The notes below the pieces were generated by a model, which saw only the letters and a list, made by a program, of their open reading frames with translations, was not told the origin of the DNA and made no database searches. DNA of 64,000 nt, taken from NCBI RefSeq assembly GCF_000413855.1, contig NZ_ATGG01000025.1, positions 57,718 to 121,717 on the forward strand, read 5' to 3'. This DNA is from Acinetobacter gyllenbergii CIP 110306 = MTCC 11365 (GTDB taxonomy: Bacteria; Pseudomonadota; Gammaproteobacteria; Pseudomonadales; Moraxellaceae). This document shows, piece after piece, positions 1 through 9,728 of this stretch (position 1 is its first letter; the number at the start of each line of letters is the position of its first letter). The position numbers were made by a program, and so were the translations under genes.

Positions 1-1091
1 TCAATGGCTTGGTTCTGAGTTACAAGCTCACCCATTTTCATCAGGGTCTTGATTACTTCACGAACTTTAACTGCCATTTTTTGTGCAAGATCAGCAACGA
101 TGATTTTCTCACCGATCTCAACATCATAAATTTGCTTTTTAACTGGTTTTTCAAAACCATGTTTATTTGCTTGGCTGGTTTTTAAACCGCGCTTATGGTG
201 GCTTTTGCTGAAGCTTTGTTCTGCTTGCGCATCACCACCACGACCGCCTTTCTTACCAGCGCGTGGGTTTGCTGTTGCACCACCACGTTTGATTTCACGG
301 TCTTCCTTATTAAAGGAATCTTCATACGCTTGGCCAACAAGACCTGCGGCTAAAGGTGAATCATCAATCACACGAATGGTTGTCGTCGCATCATCACTTG
401 AATATTTTGATGCCATTTTACGCATTTGTTCAAGTGTACGTTGCTGTGCTTCTTCAGCCGCCTTACGACGTACTGCTTCTTCAGTCGCTTTCAACTGAGC
501 AGTTTGCTCTTCACGTGCGCGTTTTTGTTCTGGTGTTTCTGTTGGACGAATAACTGGGGCTTTAATCACCTTATCGCTATTACGCTTTTTCACCACAACT
601 GCTGCTTTTGCAGGTGCTTGACCTGAACTATCAGAAGTATGCGCAGCACGCATCGCTTCTAAAGTTGCATTGGCTTTTTGTTCAGCGCTGTGACGAGCTT
701 TTTGATCTGCTTCATCACGTACTTTTTGTTCAGCACGGACTTTTGCATCAGCTTCTACACGCGCTTTTGCTTCTGCAGCAAGTAACTCTGGATTTGGCTT
801 AGCAAAAACTTGTTTCTTGCGAACTTCAACATTAATGCTTTTCGCTTTACCTGAAGTACTTGTTACTTTAGCAGTACTCGTTGTTTTACGTTTCAACGCA
901 ATCTTTCCTGTGTTACCACTTTCCTGACCATGTACTTTTTTCAAGTGATTGACCAAAGTATCTTGCTGTTCAGTGGTAATAATGTCATCTGCTTTACGCT
1001 GTGGTAGACCTGCTTCGCGAACCTGCTCTAGGAGTTTCTCTACAGGACGTTCTACGCTGAGCGCTAACTCTTGAATCGACTTGTCCGTCAT
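1..1091 (-). CDS. infB: Translation initiation factor IF-2, N-terminal part (runs off the window)
   Basis: IF-2 is the GTPase that brings initiator fMet-tRNA to the 30S subunit. Only about 363 N-terminal residues are present. Reading from the ATG at 1091, the protein opens [20 protein letters not shown], an IF2_N domain (about residues 1-50). A long Ala/Lys/Glu-rich linker follows (about 50-300), then a second IF2_N-like domain (about 310-363). The GTPase domain lies beyond position 1. The start is preceded by GGAGATAATAG, a good ribosome binding site. nusA ends 10 bases upstream, the usual rimP-nusA-infB operon. Family and order make the identity secure even though the catalytic part is missing. 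Confidence 0.96.
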   Translation of the reverse strand, partial: MTDKSIQELALSVERPVEKLLEQVREAGLPQRKADDIITTEQQDTLVNHLKKVHGQESGNTGKIALKRKTTSTAKVTSTSGKAKSINVEVRKKQVFAKPNPELLAAEAKARVEADAKVRAEQKVRDEADQKARHSAEQKANATLEAMRAAHTSDSSGQAPAKAAVVVKKRNSDKVIKAPVIRPTETPEQKRAREEQTAQLKATEEAVRRKAAEEAQQRTLEQMRKMASKYSSDDATTTIRVIDDSPLAAGLVGQAYEDSFNKEDREIKRGGATANPRAGKKGGRGGDAQAEQSFSKSHHKRGLKTSQANKHGFEKPVKKQIYDVEIGEKIIVADLAQKMAVKVREVIKTLMKMGELVTQNQAI

Positions 1092-1101
1092 CTATTATCT
1101 C

Positions 1102-2586
1102 CTAGTTAAACCATGATTCACGTGCTTTCATGATTAACTGACCCGCTTTGTCATGACCTAAACCGTCGATATCAGAAATATCATCAGTTGCTTGGTCTGC
1201 CAAATCATCAACAGTAACCACACCACGCGCCGCCAATGCATACGCAATCTCAGTCGTCATACCTTCCATACCGAGAAGTTCTGCACTTGGCTCTTGAATA
1301 TTTTCTTGCTGTTTCAATGCATCTGTTAAAGCAGCTTCTTTCGCACGACTTTGAAGCAATTCAACTAAATCTGCCTCAAGCTCGATTTCGTCAAATGTTT
1401 CAGCTGGTACATATGCAATCTCTTCTAACGAAGTGAAGCCCATTTCGACTAAAGCCATTGCCAAGTCTTCTTCAATATCAAGACGTGTAATAAACATGTC
1501 TAAATACTGTTGCGCTTCATTTTGCTGACGAGCACGATACTCTTCTTCTAACATCATGTCGAGTTTATAACCCGTCAATTCCGATGCTAAACGAACATTT
1601 TGTCCTTGCGAACCAATCGCACGTGCTAACTGATCATTGGTTGCGAAGATGATATCGGCACTGCGTGCATCTTCATCTAAAACAATACCTGATACATCAG
1701 CTGGCTCTAATGCGCTTGCAATATATTGTGCTGGATCATCAGACCACACCACAACATCAATACGCTCACCGTTTAACTCTTGCTGTACCGCTTGGATACG
1801 TGTACCACGCATACCAATACATGCACCCACTGGGTCAATACGATGGTCATTGGTTTTCACTGCAATTTTAGCACGAACACCTGGTTGACGAGCAGCTGCT
1901 TTAATTTCGATGATTTCTTCAGAAATTTCTGGAATTTCTTTTTTCATCAATGCAATTAACATCTCAGGACGCGCACGCGACAATAATAATTGTGCACCAC
2001 GACCTTCACGGTTGACGTTATACAAGATTGCATTGATACGCTGTTTAGGGCGTAAAATTTCTTTATGAATGGTTTCTTCACGTGCTAAATACGCTTCAGC
2101 GTTGTCGCCGAGATCAATGATAAAGCCATCTTTAGTTTGCTTTTTCACTTCACCGTAAATCAACTCACCCACTTTAGATTCATAAGCATCAGCCACTAAT
2201 GCGCGCTCAGCTTCACGAATCTTTTGTACGATGACTTGTTTTGCGATTTGTGCAGCAATACGACCGAATTCAATCGACTCGACTTCCAACTCACGCACAT
2301 CACCAATTGACCATTGTGATGGATCTACATCAGAAATTGCGTCTTGGCATGCTGGCATTTCATGATCTTCATCCGCCACCACAGTCCACTGACGGAAGGT
2401 ACGGTAATCACCTGTTTTACGATCAATCTCAACACGAAGTTGAGCTTCTTCTGAACGTGTGCCTTCGTAAAACTTTTTCTTCGTTGCCGCAACCAGTGCT
2501 TGCTCTAACGCTTGGAAGATCGCTTCACGACTAACACCTTTTTCATTACTAACCGTTTCTGCAACGGTAAGAATTTCGCGGCCCAT
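1102..2586 (-). CDS. nusA: Transcription termination/antitermination factor NusA
   Basis: NusA binds RNA polymerase and nascent RNA and controls pausing, intrinsic termination and antitermination. The 494 residues show the full proteobacterial layout. The N-terminal polymerase-binding domain covers about 1-130, the S1 domain about 135-205, and KH1 carries a GMRG loop at 258-261. KH2 carries GSQGQN at 325-330. Two C-terminal acidic repeat regions (about 360-494) follow, as in E. coli. The start MGREILTVAETVSNEKG fits the family. It lies between rimP and infB on the same strand with short gaps, so it is co-transcribed with them. Confidence 0.98.
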   Translation of the reverse strand: MGREILTVAETVSNEKGVSREAIFQALEQALVAATKKKFYEGTRSEEAQLRVEIDRKTGDYRTFRQWTVVADEDHEMPACQDAISDVDPSQWSIGDVRELEVESIEFGRIAAQIAKQVIVQKIREAERALVADAYESKVGELIYGEVKKQTKDGFIIDLGDNAEAYLAREETIHKEILRPKQRINAILYNVNREGRGAQLLLSRARPEMLIALMKKEIPEISEEIIEIKAAARQPGVRAKIAVKTNDHRIDPVGACIGMRGTRIQAVQQELNGERIDVVVWSDDPAQYIASALEPADVSGIVLDEDARSADIIFATNDQLARAIGSQGQNVRLASELTGYKLDMMLEEEYRARQQNEAQQYLDMFITRLDIEEDLAMALVEMGFTSLEEIAYVPAETFDEIELEADLVELLQSRAKEAALTDALKQQENIQEPSAELLGMEGMTTEIAYALAARGVVTVDDLADQATDDISDIDGLGHDKAGQLIMKARESWFN

Positions 2587-2623
2587 AAGTCACCTACCGA
2601 TTTCTTATAAAATTAAGTTAATA

Positions 2624-3148
2624 TTAGTCTTGATAGATTAAATTTGCTTTATCAATATTATTACTATCAATTTCAAGCACATGATTACCCTCAACTTCGA
2701 CCTGAATCAGTTCGTTCTCTAAGTCTACAGACAGTAATTTGGCTTGGAATTTACGACGGTTCTCGACAGCAGCAATTAATCGTAAAGCCACTTGATGCCC
2801 AATGTAGGCAGGCAGTTGGTTCAATTGGAAAAATGGACGATCCCAACCCGGCGAAGACACTTCCAAAGCATATTCACCTGAAATTGGATCATGAACATCA
2901 AGCATTGCACCCACCTGTTGTGTCACAAGAACACAATCTTGAACGCCAATACCACGCCCGAGTTCAACTTCACCATCTTCATTTAAGACAGGTTCAGCAT
3001 TCTCATCTATCGCTTTATCAATATAAATACGTAATAGAGAACGTTTACCTTGTGGCAGGAATTCAATCCCCCACAGATCTACACCACACGCAGCTACTGC
3101 TGGGGCGATTAGATCATGCAATGCTTGAGATTTATTTGATAATTTCAT
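2624..3148 (-). CDS. rimP: Ribosome maturation factor RimP
   Basis: RimP assists 30S subunit maturation. The 174-residue protein has the two-domain RimP layout: an N-terminal alpha/beta domain (about 1-90, with [19 protein letters not shown]) and a C-terminal SH3-like barrel (about 95-174). It is slightly longer than the usual 150 residues because of an acidic insert around 45-65 ([17 protein letters not shown]). It is the first gene of the rimP-nusA-infB operon. A promoter candidate lies at 3188-3216, with terminators of the preceding tRNA unit just upstream of that. Confidence 0.95.
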   Translation of the reverse strand: MKLSNKSQALHDLIAPAVAACGVDLWGIEFLPQGKRSLLRIYIDKAIDENAEPVLNEDGEVELGRGIGVQDCVLVTQQVGAMLDVHDPISGEYALEVSSPGWDRPFFQLNQLPAYIGHQVALRLIAAVENRRKFQAKLLSVDLENELIQVEVEGNHVLEIDSNNIDKANLIYQD

Positions 3149-3187
3149 TTACTCTCGTCGCTCTTATACGAGCCAATCAATCTTAAC

Positions 3188-3216
3188 CGTATAGTGAAGC
3201 ACGACTATTTGACCAA
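3188..3216 (-). promoter_or_regulatory. Candidate sigma-70 promoter for rimP-nusA-infB
   Basis: On the minus strand TTGGTC (3211-3216) and TATACG (3188-3193) are separated by exactly 17 bases. They lie 40-70 bases before the rimP start and after two terminators. Both hexamers are imperfect, so this is a plausible call from pattern and position only. Confidence 0.4.
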
Positions 3217-3254
3217 TTGATGTCGAACAACTACACGATAGCTAAACAACCAAT

Positions 3255-3276
3255 AAAAAAGGGCGTAAATCGCCCC
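3255..3276 (-). terminator. Rho-independent terminator (second of two) after the tRNA-fMet genes
   Basis: On the minus strand GGGCG-ATTTA-CGCCC is followed directly by a run of six T. It sits between the tRNA unit and the rimP promoter and would insulate rimP from tRNA transcription. Confidence 0.75.
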
Positions 3277-3308
3277 TATGTTACACAGAAAAGCAATGCC
3301 CACTGTGC

Positions 3309-3334
3309 AAAAAGGCCCACCTTATTGTGAGCCT
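3309..3334 (-). terminator. Rho-independent terminator directly after tRNA-fMet
   Basis: On the minus strand AGGC-T-CAC pairs with GTG-G-GCCT around a six-base loop, with one internal mismatch. A run of T follows. It starts about 14 bases after the CCA end of the tRNA at 3348 and is the first of two tandem terminators. Confidence 0.7.
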
Positions 3335-3347
3335 CTTTTTAGAAACT

Positions 3348-3424
<77 letters not shown>

Positions 3425-3487
3425 TCAACGTGCAAAAATTATATACAAATATGAAAAAAAGTCAATTTAAGCTTTCATCAAATTTGC

Positions 3488-3511
3488 TTGATTAAGTTGC
3501 ACCTTAATCAA
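3488..3511 (-). other. Inverted repeat in the spacer between the two tRNA-fMet genes
   Basis: TTGATTAAG-TTGCAC-CTTAATCAA is a perfect 9-bp stem. It begins one base downstream of the CCA end of the upstream tRNA-fMet copy. It has no T-run, so it is more likely a processing or 3'-end stability structure in the tRNA precursor than a full terminator. That role is inferred. Confidence 0.5.
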
Positions 3512-3512
3512 A

Positions 3513-3589
<77 letters not shown>

Positions 3590-3634
3590 TCAACACAAAC
3601 ACTGCATACACCGAACTTAACTGGTTATTAAGTT

Positions 3635-3719
3635 TGGTGCGGAAGGGGGGACTTGAACCCCCACGCCCGAAAGCACTACCACCTCAAGGTAGCGTGTCTA
3701 CCAATTCCACCACCACCGC
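3635..3719 (-). tRNA. leuU: tRNA-Leu (GAG)
   Basis: An 85-base class II tRNA with encoded CCA. It has the leucine D-arm TGGAATTGGTAGACACG, anticodon stem-loop CTACC-TTGAGGT-GGTAG giving GAG, and a variable arm. It follows secG on the same strand, exactly as leuU follows secG in E. coli. The acceptor stem reads GCGGTGG against CTTCCGC, which leaves a T5/T68 mismatch and a G6:T67 wobble. This is slightly unusual but not disabling. Confidence 0.95.
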
Positions 3720-3775
3720 AGTTTGTGGGACGCATTCTAGTCCTTAAAGTACAAAAAGGAAAGAACTAATTCAAC

Positions 3776-4105
3776 TTATTCAGTTGTTTTTGGTGCGTTT
3801 GATGAAGTTTCAGGCGATGTTGCTGGTGCAGATGTGGTTGTTTGAACAGTTTTCAAACTATATGCATCTGTCGTTTGCTTTTTGGCAAAAACAGCCAAAG
3901 TCAAACTGGTGACAAAAAACAATGCAGTAAAAATCGCAGTTAAACGAGTCAAAAAGTTACCCGCACCCGAAGCACCAAATACGGTTGCAGCACCGCCACC
4001 ACCAAATGATGCGCCGGCTTCTGCACCTTTACCTTGTTGTACCAAAACCAAAGCAATAATTAAGATTGCCAAAATAATGTGTACAACGAGTATAAAACTA
4101 TACAT
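3776..4105 (-). CDS. secG: Preprotein translocase subunit SecG
   Basis: SecG is the small SecYEG subunit that assists protein export across the inner membrane. The 109 residues show two membrane segments (about 2-22 and 50-72). They are joined by the family loop LVQQGKGAEAGASFGGGGA. A Thr/Ser/Pro-rich hydrophilic tail (about 80-109) follows, common in gammaproteobacterial SecG. It lies 12 bases after tpiA and 56 bases before tRNA-Leu on the same strand. I see no terminator in between, so tpiA-secG-tRNAs may be one transcript. Confidence 0.95.
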   Translation of the reverse strand: MYSFILVVHIILAILIIALVLVQQGKGAEAGASFGGGGAATVFGASGAGNFLTRLTAIFTALFFVTSLTLAVFAKKQTTDAYSLKTVQTTTSAPATSPETSSNAPKTTE

Positions 4106-4117
4106 CTCAATTCCTCG

Positions 4118-4909
4118 TTATTTGCTTTGTGCAAATGCTTTTGCGATTTGGTAAAACGATTGCGCATTTAAAGATGCTCCACCGACCAAAGCGCCATTAA
4201 TATCTGGACATGCCGCTAATTCAACTGCATTTTCAGCTTTTACGCTACCCCCATAGAGAATAGCCATATTTGCACCAAATGCTGTAATCTGTTTTAAACC
4301 TTCACGAATTTTTGCATGCATCGCTTGAGCATCAGCTGGTGAAGCCGTCTTACCTGTTCCAATTGCCCAAATCGGCTCATAGGCGATCACAATATTTTGC
4401 CATTGTTCAGCCCTGACCACGGCTGCAATATCACAAATTTGTTGTAATACCACTTGCTCTGCTGCACCCTGCTCACGCTGCTCTAAACTCTCACCTACGC
4501 AATAAATAATCTTGAGGCCAGCACTTAAAGCATTTTGTAATTTCGCTTTTAAGATTTCGACATTGTCACCGAATAACTCACGGCGCTCAGAATGTCCAAT
4601 TAAAACAAACTCAATGCCACTGTCTTTCAACAATTCAGCGCTCACCTCACCCGTATAGGCACCAGTACCTGCGACACGTGAAACATCTTGAGCAACGGTG
4701 TAAATCGTTCTCGCTGCATCTTTAAATTGTGTCTGAATGCCGCTTAACGCGATTGCAGTCGGCGCAACTCCAATATGACATTGCTCTGCTGCAATATTTT
4801 CCTGTTGTAATAACTGTTTAAATTCTTCTACTAATTGGAAAGCATTCGCATGCATTGGATTCATTTTCCAATTGCCAACAACCCAAGGAGTAATGCTCGA
4901 GTTCGACAT
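4118..4909 (-). CDS. tpiA: Triosephosphate isomerase
   Basis: Interconverts dihydroxyacetone phosphate and glyceraldehyde 3-phosphate in the cytosol. The 263-residue TIM barrel has the substrate lysine in VGNWKMN (Lys15), the electrophilic histidine in IGHSERR (His106) and the catalytic base in [12 protein letters not shown] (Glu178). The phosphate-binding end ([20 protein letters not shown]) is also intact. The ATG at 4909 gives the family's usual N-terminus. tpiA precedes secG as in many gammaproteobacteria and is divergent from pilB. Confidence 0.98.
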   Translation of the reverse strand: MSNSSITPWVVGNWKMNPMHANAFQLVEEFKQLLQQENIAAEQCHIGVAPTAIALSGIQTQFKDAARTIYTVAQDVSRVAGTGAYTGEVSAELLKDSGIEFVLIGHSERRELFGDNVEILKAKLQNALSAGLKIIYCVGESLEQREQGAAEQVVLQQICDIAAVVRAEQWQNIVIAYEPIWAIGTGKTASPADAQAMHAKIREGLKQITAFGANMAILYGGSVKAENAVELAACPDINGALVGGASLNAQSFYQIAKAFAQSK

Positions 4910-5281
4910 ACTTCGCCCGCCTACTGTTAATTTCTCAAAAATGCTGCATATTTTACACGGATTTTTATAAAATTCAGTTTTTTCTTTTACTGAGCTATAA
5001 ATGACCCAAAAATCATCATGATCCGTAAAAGTCTCTTTGCTGCCTTGATGATATGATGGTGCTTCACATTCAAATTAAAAGGTAGTTTCAACTGAATTTA
5101 TTTGATTCTTTGCAGGATTTATTTCAATCAAAGAAAATTAATTGACAAAAAACTCGATCAGTTCAAAGTTTTAGCTAGGAACCAAGGCAAAAACAACACT
5201 TTCTGTAGTAGTATTTTTGCATAACAAAAGTATAATTTTTAGAATACATATTATAAACATTTATTGTCATAAGGCGGACAG
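4910..5281. other. Divergent tpiA-pilB intergenic region, no gene seen
   Basis: 372 A/T-rich bases between divergent genes, so it must hold promoters for both. A TTGACA at 5142-5147 and a TATAAT at 5231-5236 point toward pilB but are not at consensus spacing from each other. I find no convincing RNA gene, long inverted repeat or ORF. Confidence 0.6.
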
Positions 5282-6994
5282 ATGTCAGGATTACATACGT
5301 CTCCAAAGTTTTCGGGGTTTATTCGACGGTTAGTTGAAGATGGACACATGTCCACGACAATCATGCAGACCGCAATTGATGCAGCTAAAAAGTCACAACA
5401 AGATATCGTTGCACATTTGATTGAACAGCATCGCTTATCTCCTCTGACCATTGCGGAAACCATCGCCATCGAATTCGGTGAACCACTTTTCGATCTGGCC
5501 GTATATGATACTGCTCTACTGCCTCGTGATCTGGCGGATAACAAACTCATTCAGAAACACAAAGTTGCGCCACTGCTACAACGTGGACAAATTCTATATG
5601 TTGCGACCAGTAATCCCACTAATATCGAAGCATTGGATGCGATTCGCTTCAATACTAAACTGAATATTGAACCGATTATTGTTGAACACACTAAACTTGA
5701 AAAACTGATTGAACAACAGTTTGGCGATTCTGGCAGTTTTGATTTTGGAGAAAGTGAAGACTTTGATCTCGACATTGATGTGAGTCAAGATCCAAGTAAC
5801 GAAGAGGATGAAGCACCACAAGGTGATGAGTCTCCAATTGTCAAATATATTAACAAACTATTGATTGATGCGATCCGTATGGGGGCATCCGACTTGCATT
5901 TTGAACCTTACGAAAAAATGTATCGGGTGCGTTACCGTGTTGATGGTGTACTCCGTCAAATTGCCAATCCGCCTTTACAAATGGCCACTCGCCTCGCCTC
6001 GCGTTTAAAAGTCATGTCACAAATGGACATTTCTGAAAAACGAATGCCTCAGGATGGACGGATTAAACTCAAACTCTCCAAAACCAAAGCGATTGATTTC
6101 CGTGTCAACTCTCTGCCAACATTATTTGGTGAAAAGTTAGTACTGCGTATTCTCGATCCATCAAGTGCCATGTTAGGGATTGAAGCACTCGGTTACGAAG
6201 ATGAGCAAAAAGCCTTATTCATGGATGCGTTGGATAAACCACAAGGCATGTTACTGATTACAGGCCCAACAGGTTCAGGTAAAACCGTGTCTCTGTATAC
6301 TGGTTTAAACATCCTCAACACTGAAGATACCAACATTTCTACAGCCGAAGACCCTGTCGAAATTAACTTAGAAGGGATTAATCAGGTCAACGTCAATCCC
6401 AAAACAGGACTCACCTTCTCTGCCGCACTGAAAGCGTTCTTACGTCAAGATCCTGATGTGATTATGGTCGGGGAGATTCGTGATCTGGAGACTGCTGAAA
6501 TTGCCATTAAAGCTGCACAGACAGGTCATATGGTGATGTCAACACTACATACCAACAGTGCACCTGAGACACTGACTCGTTTACGCAATATGGGCGTGCC
6601 CTCTTTCAATATCGCAACCTCCGTCAATTTGGTGATTGCACAACGTTTGGCACGTCGCCTCTGCGGTCAATGCAAAGAAGAGATTGAGATCCCTAAGCAA
6701 AGCTTGCTGGAACTCGGGTTTACCGAACAAGATTTAAATGACCCTGAATTCAAAATTTTTCAACCTGTCGGTTGTGCAGAATGCCGTGAAGGCTATAAAG
6801 GTCGTGTGGGGATTTACGAAGTCATGAAGGTTACACCAGAGATTTCCAAACTCATTATGGAAGATGGCAATGCCTTACAAATTGCAGCAGCATCAGAACA
6901 AGCAGGATTTAATAATCTACGTCGTTCGGGTTTGAAAAAAGTCATGCAGGGAATTACCTCTTTGCAAGAAGTCAACCGAGTAACAAGTGAATAA
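5282..6994 (+). CDS. pilB: Type IV pilus assembly ATPase PilB
   Basis: PilB is the cytoplasmic hexameric ATPase that powers pilus extension, and so twitching and DNA uptake. The 570 residues comprise a T2SSE N-terminal domain (about 10-145), an acidic linker (about 150-185) and the GspE-type ATPase domain. Walker A GPTGSGKT is at 328-335, followed by an Asp box (STAEDPVEI), a Walker B region (GEIRDLETAEIA) and a His box (STLHTNSAP). The zinc-binding pairs CGQC and CAEC near 465-515 are also present. AAGG precedes the ATG. It leads the pilB-pilC-pilD-coaE run. Confidence 0.97.
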   Translation: MSGLHTSPKFSGFIRRLVEDGHMSTTIMQTAIDAAKKSQQDIVAHLIEQHRLSPLTIAETIAIEFGEPLFDLAVYDTALLPRDLADNKLIQKHKVAPLLQRGQILYVATSNPTNIEALDAIRFNTKLNIEPIIVEHTKLEKLIEQQFGDSGSFDFGESEDFDLDIDVSQDPSNEEDEAPQGDESPIVKYINKLLIDAIRMGASDLHFEPYEKMYRVRYRVDGVLRQIANPPLQMATRLASRLKVMSQMDISEKRMPQDGRIKLKLSKTKAIDFRVNSLPTLFGEKLVLRILDPSSAMLGIEALGYEDEQKALFMDALDKPQGMLLITGPTGSGKTVSLYTGLNILNTEDTNISTAEDPVEINLEGINQVNVNPKTGLTFSAALKAFLRQDPDVIMVGEIRDLETAEIAIKAAQTGHMVMSTLHTNSAPETLTRLRNMGVPSFNIATSVNLVIAQRLARRLCGQCKEEIEIPKQSLLELGFTEQDLNDPEFKIFQPVGCAECREGYKGRVGIYEVMKVTPEISKLIMEDGNALQIAAASEQAGFNNLRRSGLKKVMQGITSLQEVNRVTSE

Positions 6995-7018
6995 AATCAA
7001 TAAAAAGGATTAATAATC

Positions 7019-8248
7019 ATGGCAGCTAAAAAAGCGCAAATGATGCCAACTTTTGCTTATGAAGGGGTCGACCGGAAAGGGGCAAAAATTAAAGGGGAAT
7101 TACCAGCACGTAATATGGCTTTGGCTAAAGTTACCCTGCGTAAACAAGGCGTAACCATCAAGAACATACGAGAAAAGCGTAAAAATATTCTTGAAGGTTT
7201 GATGAAGAAAAAAGTCACCACACTGGATATCACCATCTTCACCCGCCAATTAGCGACCATGATGAAAGCAGGCGTACCTTTGGTTCAAGGTTTTGAAATT
7301 GTGGCTGAAGGACTTGAAAACCCATCCATGCGTGAAGTGGTACTGGGCATTAAAGGCGAAGTCGAAGGGGGTAATACCTTTGCAGGCGCACTCAAAAAAT
7401 ATCCACAATATTTTGACAACCTATTTTGCTCTTTAGTTGAATCTGGTGAACAGTCTGGTGCACTTGAAACCATGCTTGATCGTGTTGCAATTTATAAAGA
7501 AAAGAGCGAATTATTAAAGCAAAAAATTAAAAAGGCCATGAAATACCCCATCTCAGTGATCGTAGTCGCAGTTATTGTGACGATTATTTTGATGGTGAAA
7601 GTGGTTCCTGTCTTCCAAGATCTATTTAGCTCTTTTGGTGCAGACCTACCTGCATTTACCAAGATGGTGGTCAATATGTCGAAGTGGATGCAAGAATACT
7701 GGTTTATTCTGATTATTGTAATTGGTGCGATCATCGCTGCCTTTCTCGAAGCAAAAAAACGCAGCAAAAAATTCCGTGATTTATTAGACAGGATAGTACT
7801 CAAATCACCTATTTTCGGGGATCTGGTCTACAAAGCGATTATTGCCCGTTATAGTCGTACCCTAGCCACAACCTTTGCAGCTGGTGTTCCGCTGATTGAT
7901 GCTCTGGAATCAACGGCTGGAGCAACCAATAACGTTATTTATGAAGAAGCTGTGATGAAAATTCGTGAAGATGTCGCAACTGGTCAACAACTGCAATTTG
8001 CGATGCGGGTTTCAAACCGCTTCCCCTCTATGGCAATTCAGATGGTTGCGATTGGCGAGGAATCTGGTGCTTTAGATAGTATGCTGGATAAAGTCGCAAC
8101 GCATTATGAAAATGAAGTGGATAATGCGGTCGATGGCTTAACCTCGATGATGGAACCTTTAATTATGGCGATTCTTGGGGTACTGGTCGGTGGTCTGGTC
8201 ATTGCGATGTACTTACCAATCTTCCAAATGGGCTCAGTTGTCGGATAA
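7019..8248 (+). CDS. pilC: Type IV pilus inner-membrane platform protein PilC
   Basis: PilC is the polytopic platform that couples PilB and PilT ATPases to pilin insertion. The 409 residues hold two GspF/T2SSF domains (about 70-195 and 270-395). Each has the family pattern FTRQLATMMKAGVPL / YSRTLATTFAAGVPL, and hydrophobic segments lie near 175-195, 225-245 and 380-400. AAAAGGATTAATAATC before the ATG provides a ribosome binding site. It is 24 bases after pilB. Confidence 0.97.
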   Translation: MAAKKAQMMPTFAYEGVDRKGAKIKGELPARNMALAKVTLRKQGVTIKNIREKRKNILEGLMKKKVTTLDITIFTRQLATMMKAGVPLVQGFEIVAEGLENPSMREVVLGIKGEVEGGNTFAGALKKYPQYFDNLFCSLVESGEQSGALETMLDRVAIYKEKSELLKQKIKKAMKYPISVIVVAVIVTIILMVKVVPVFQDLFSSFGADLPAFTKMVVNMSKWMQEYWFILIIVIGAIIAAFLEAKKRSKKFRDLLDRIVLKSPIFGDLVYKAIIARYSRTLATTFAAGVPLIDALESTAGATNNVIYEEAVMKIREDVATGQQLQFAMRVSNRFPSMAIQMVAIGEESGALDSMLDKVATHYENEVDNAVDGLTSMMEPLIMAILGVLVGGLVIAMYLPIFQMGSVVG

Positions 8249-8260
8249 TCTGGTGTTTTG

Positions 8261-9121
8261 ATGCAATCTTTTCTCTCTTATTTTATTGAAAACCCAACTG
8301 CACTTTATCTTGCAGTTGGGCTTTTTAGTTTATGTATTGGCAGCTTCCTGAATGTTGTCATTTTTCGCACACCTCGGATGATGGAACAGGAATGGCAACA
8401 AGAATGCCAAATGCTACTCCATCCTGAACAGCCGATTATTGATCAGGCTAAACTCAGCCTAAGCCAACCAGCCTCAACCTGCCCGAAATGTAATTCAAGC
8501 ATTCGCTGGTATCAAAATATTCCAGTGCTCAGTTGGTTAGCTCTTCGCGGTAAATGTGGGACTTGCCAGAATCCGATCAGTATCCGTTATCCACTGATTG
8601 AATTACTCACCATGTTCTGCTCACTGGTTGTGGTTGCGGTATTCGGCCCAACCCTTCAAATGCTGTTTGGCCTGTTACTCACGTGGACACTGATTGCCTT
8701 AACCTTTATTGATTTTGATACCCAACTGCTGCCTGATCGCTTTACACTGCCTTTGGCGGCTTTAGGTTTGGGAATAAATAGCTATGCGATCTATACGACA
8801 GCTAGTGCTGCGATTTGGGGTTATTTAATCGGTTTTCTATGCTTGTGGATTGTGTATTACATTTTCAAACTGATCACAGGCAAAGAAGGGATGGGCTATG
8901 GTGACTTCAAACTCCTTGCGGCCTTAGGCGCTTGGATGGGGCCCCTCATGCTACCATTAATTGTGTTACTCTCTTCTGTAGTGGGTGCAATCATTGGTAT
9001 TATTTTGATAAAAGCGCGCGGTGAAAATCAGCCTTTTGCATTTGGTCCATATATCGCCATTGCAGGCTGGATTGCCTTTTTATGGGGTGATCAAATTATG
9101 AAAGTGTATCTAGGTGGTTAA
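8261..9121 (+). CDS. pilD: Prepilin leader peptidase / N-methyltransferase PilD
   Basis: PilD cleaves type IV prepilins (and type II pseudopilins) and methylates the new N-terminal Phe. The 286-residue membrane protein has the zinc-binding cysteine pairs CPKC (74-77) and CGTC (99-102). The catalytic aspartates lie in IDFDTQLLPD (Asp151) and GYGDFKLLAALG (Asp215). I chose ATG 8261 over the in-frame TTG at 8258 because it gives the typical length. It follows pilC by 12 bases, and its stop is one base from the coaE start. Confidence 0.96.
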   Translation: MQSFLSYFIENPTALYLAVGLFSLCIGSFLNVVIFRTPRMMEQEWQQECQMLLHPEQPIIDQAKLSLSQPASTCPKCNSSIRWYQNIPVLSWLALRGKCGTCQNPISIRYPLIELLTMFCSLVVVAVFGPTLQMLFGLLLTWTLIALTFIDFDTQLLPDRFTLPLAALGLGINSYAIYTTASAAIWGYLIGFLCLWIVYYIFKLITGKEGMGYGDFKLLAALGAWMGPLMLPLIVLLSSVVGAIIGIILIKARGENQPFAFGPYIAIAGWIAFLWGDQIMKVYLGG

Positions 9122-9122
9122 T

Positions 9123-9728
9123 ATGCGTTTTATCTTGGGAATTACAGGTGGTATTGGAAGTGGTAAATCTGCTGCGACCCAATGGTTTGAGTCCCAAGGT
9201 ATTACCGTGGTCGATGCTGATGTGGTAGCGCGAGAAGTGGTTGAACCTGGCCAACCCGCGTTGAAGTCGATCCAAGAGGCTTTTGGTGACTGGGTATTAT
9301 TAGCCGATGGCAACCTTGATCGCCGTGCCCTGCGTGAACATATCTTCCAATTTCCAGAAGCACGCCAACGTTTAGAAAAAATTACCCACCCTGCCATCCG
9401 TCAGTCGATTGTTCAGCAACTACAACACGCTAAAAGCCCATATGTGATCTTGGTTTCGCCCCTACTGTTTGAAACTAATCAGCATGAACTGGTTCAACAT
9501 ACCTTACTGGTCGATGCTGATGAGCAAACACAACTAGAACGTGCCAGCCAACGTGATGGGCAAAGCGAAGCGCAGATCCGAAAAATTATTGCAGCACAAA
9601 TGTCTCGCGCTCAAAAACAGCAATTAGCCAATGATATTGTACTGAATGATGGTCTGTTAGAACATTTGCACCAGCAGCTCAAACCGCTGCATTTCAGCTA
9701 CTTACAACGTGCAGAACACAGCGCTTAA
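9123..9728 (+). CDS. coaE: Dephospho-CoA kinase
   Basis: Catalyses the last step of coenzyme A synthesis, phosphorylating the ribose 3'-OH of dephospho-CoA. The 201 residues begin MRFILGITGGIGSGKSAA, with a P-loop at 9-16 and the CoaE substrate region DADVVAREVVEPG just after. Start ATG 9123 is chosen over the in-frame GTG at 9114, which lies inside pilD. pilD-coaE linkage is common in gammaproteobacteria. The stop codon shares the TTAA at 9725-9728 with the stop of the convergent transporter gene. Confidence 0.96.
   Translation: MRFILGITGGIGSGKSAATQWFESQGITVVDADVVAREVVEPGQPALKSIQEAFGDWVLLADGNLDRRALREHIFQFPEARQRLEKITHPAIRQSIVQQLQHAKSPYVILVSPLLFETNQHELVQHTLLVDADEQTQLERASQRDGQSEAQIRKIIAAQMSRAQKQQLANDIVLNDGLLEHLHQQLKPLHFSYLQRAEHSA

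Noticed and set aside
2644..3186. Long plus-strand open frame (180 codons) opposite rimP
   Set aside because: It is antisense to a clear rimP gene, has no ribosome binding site, and the translation (runs of His, Gln, Tyr) looks like a reverse-frame shadow.
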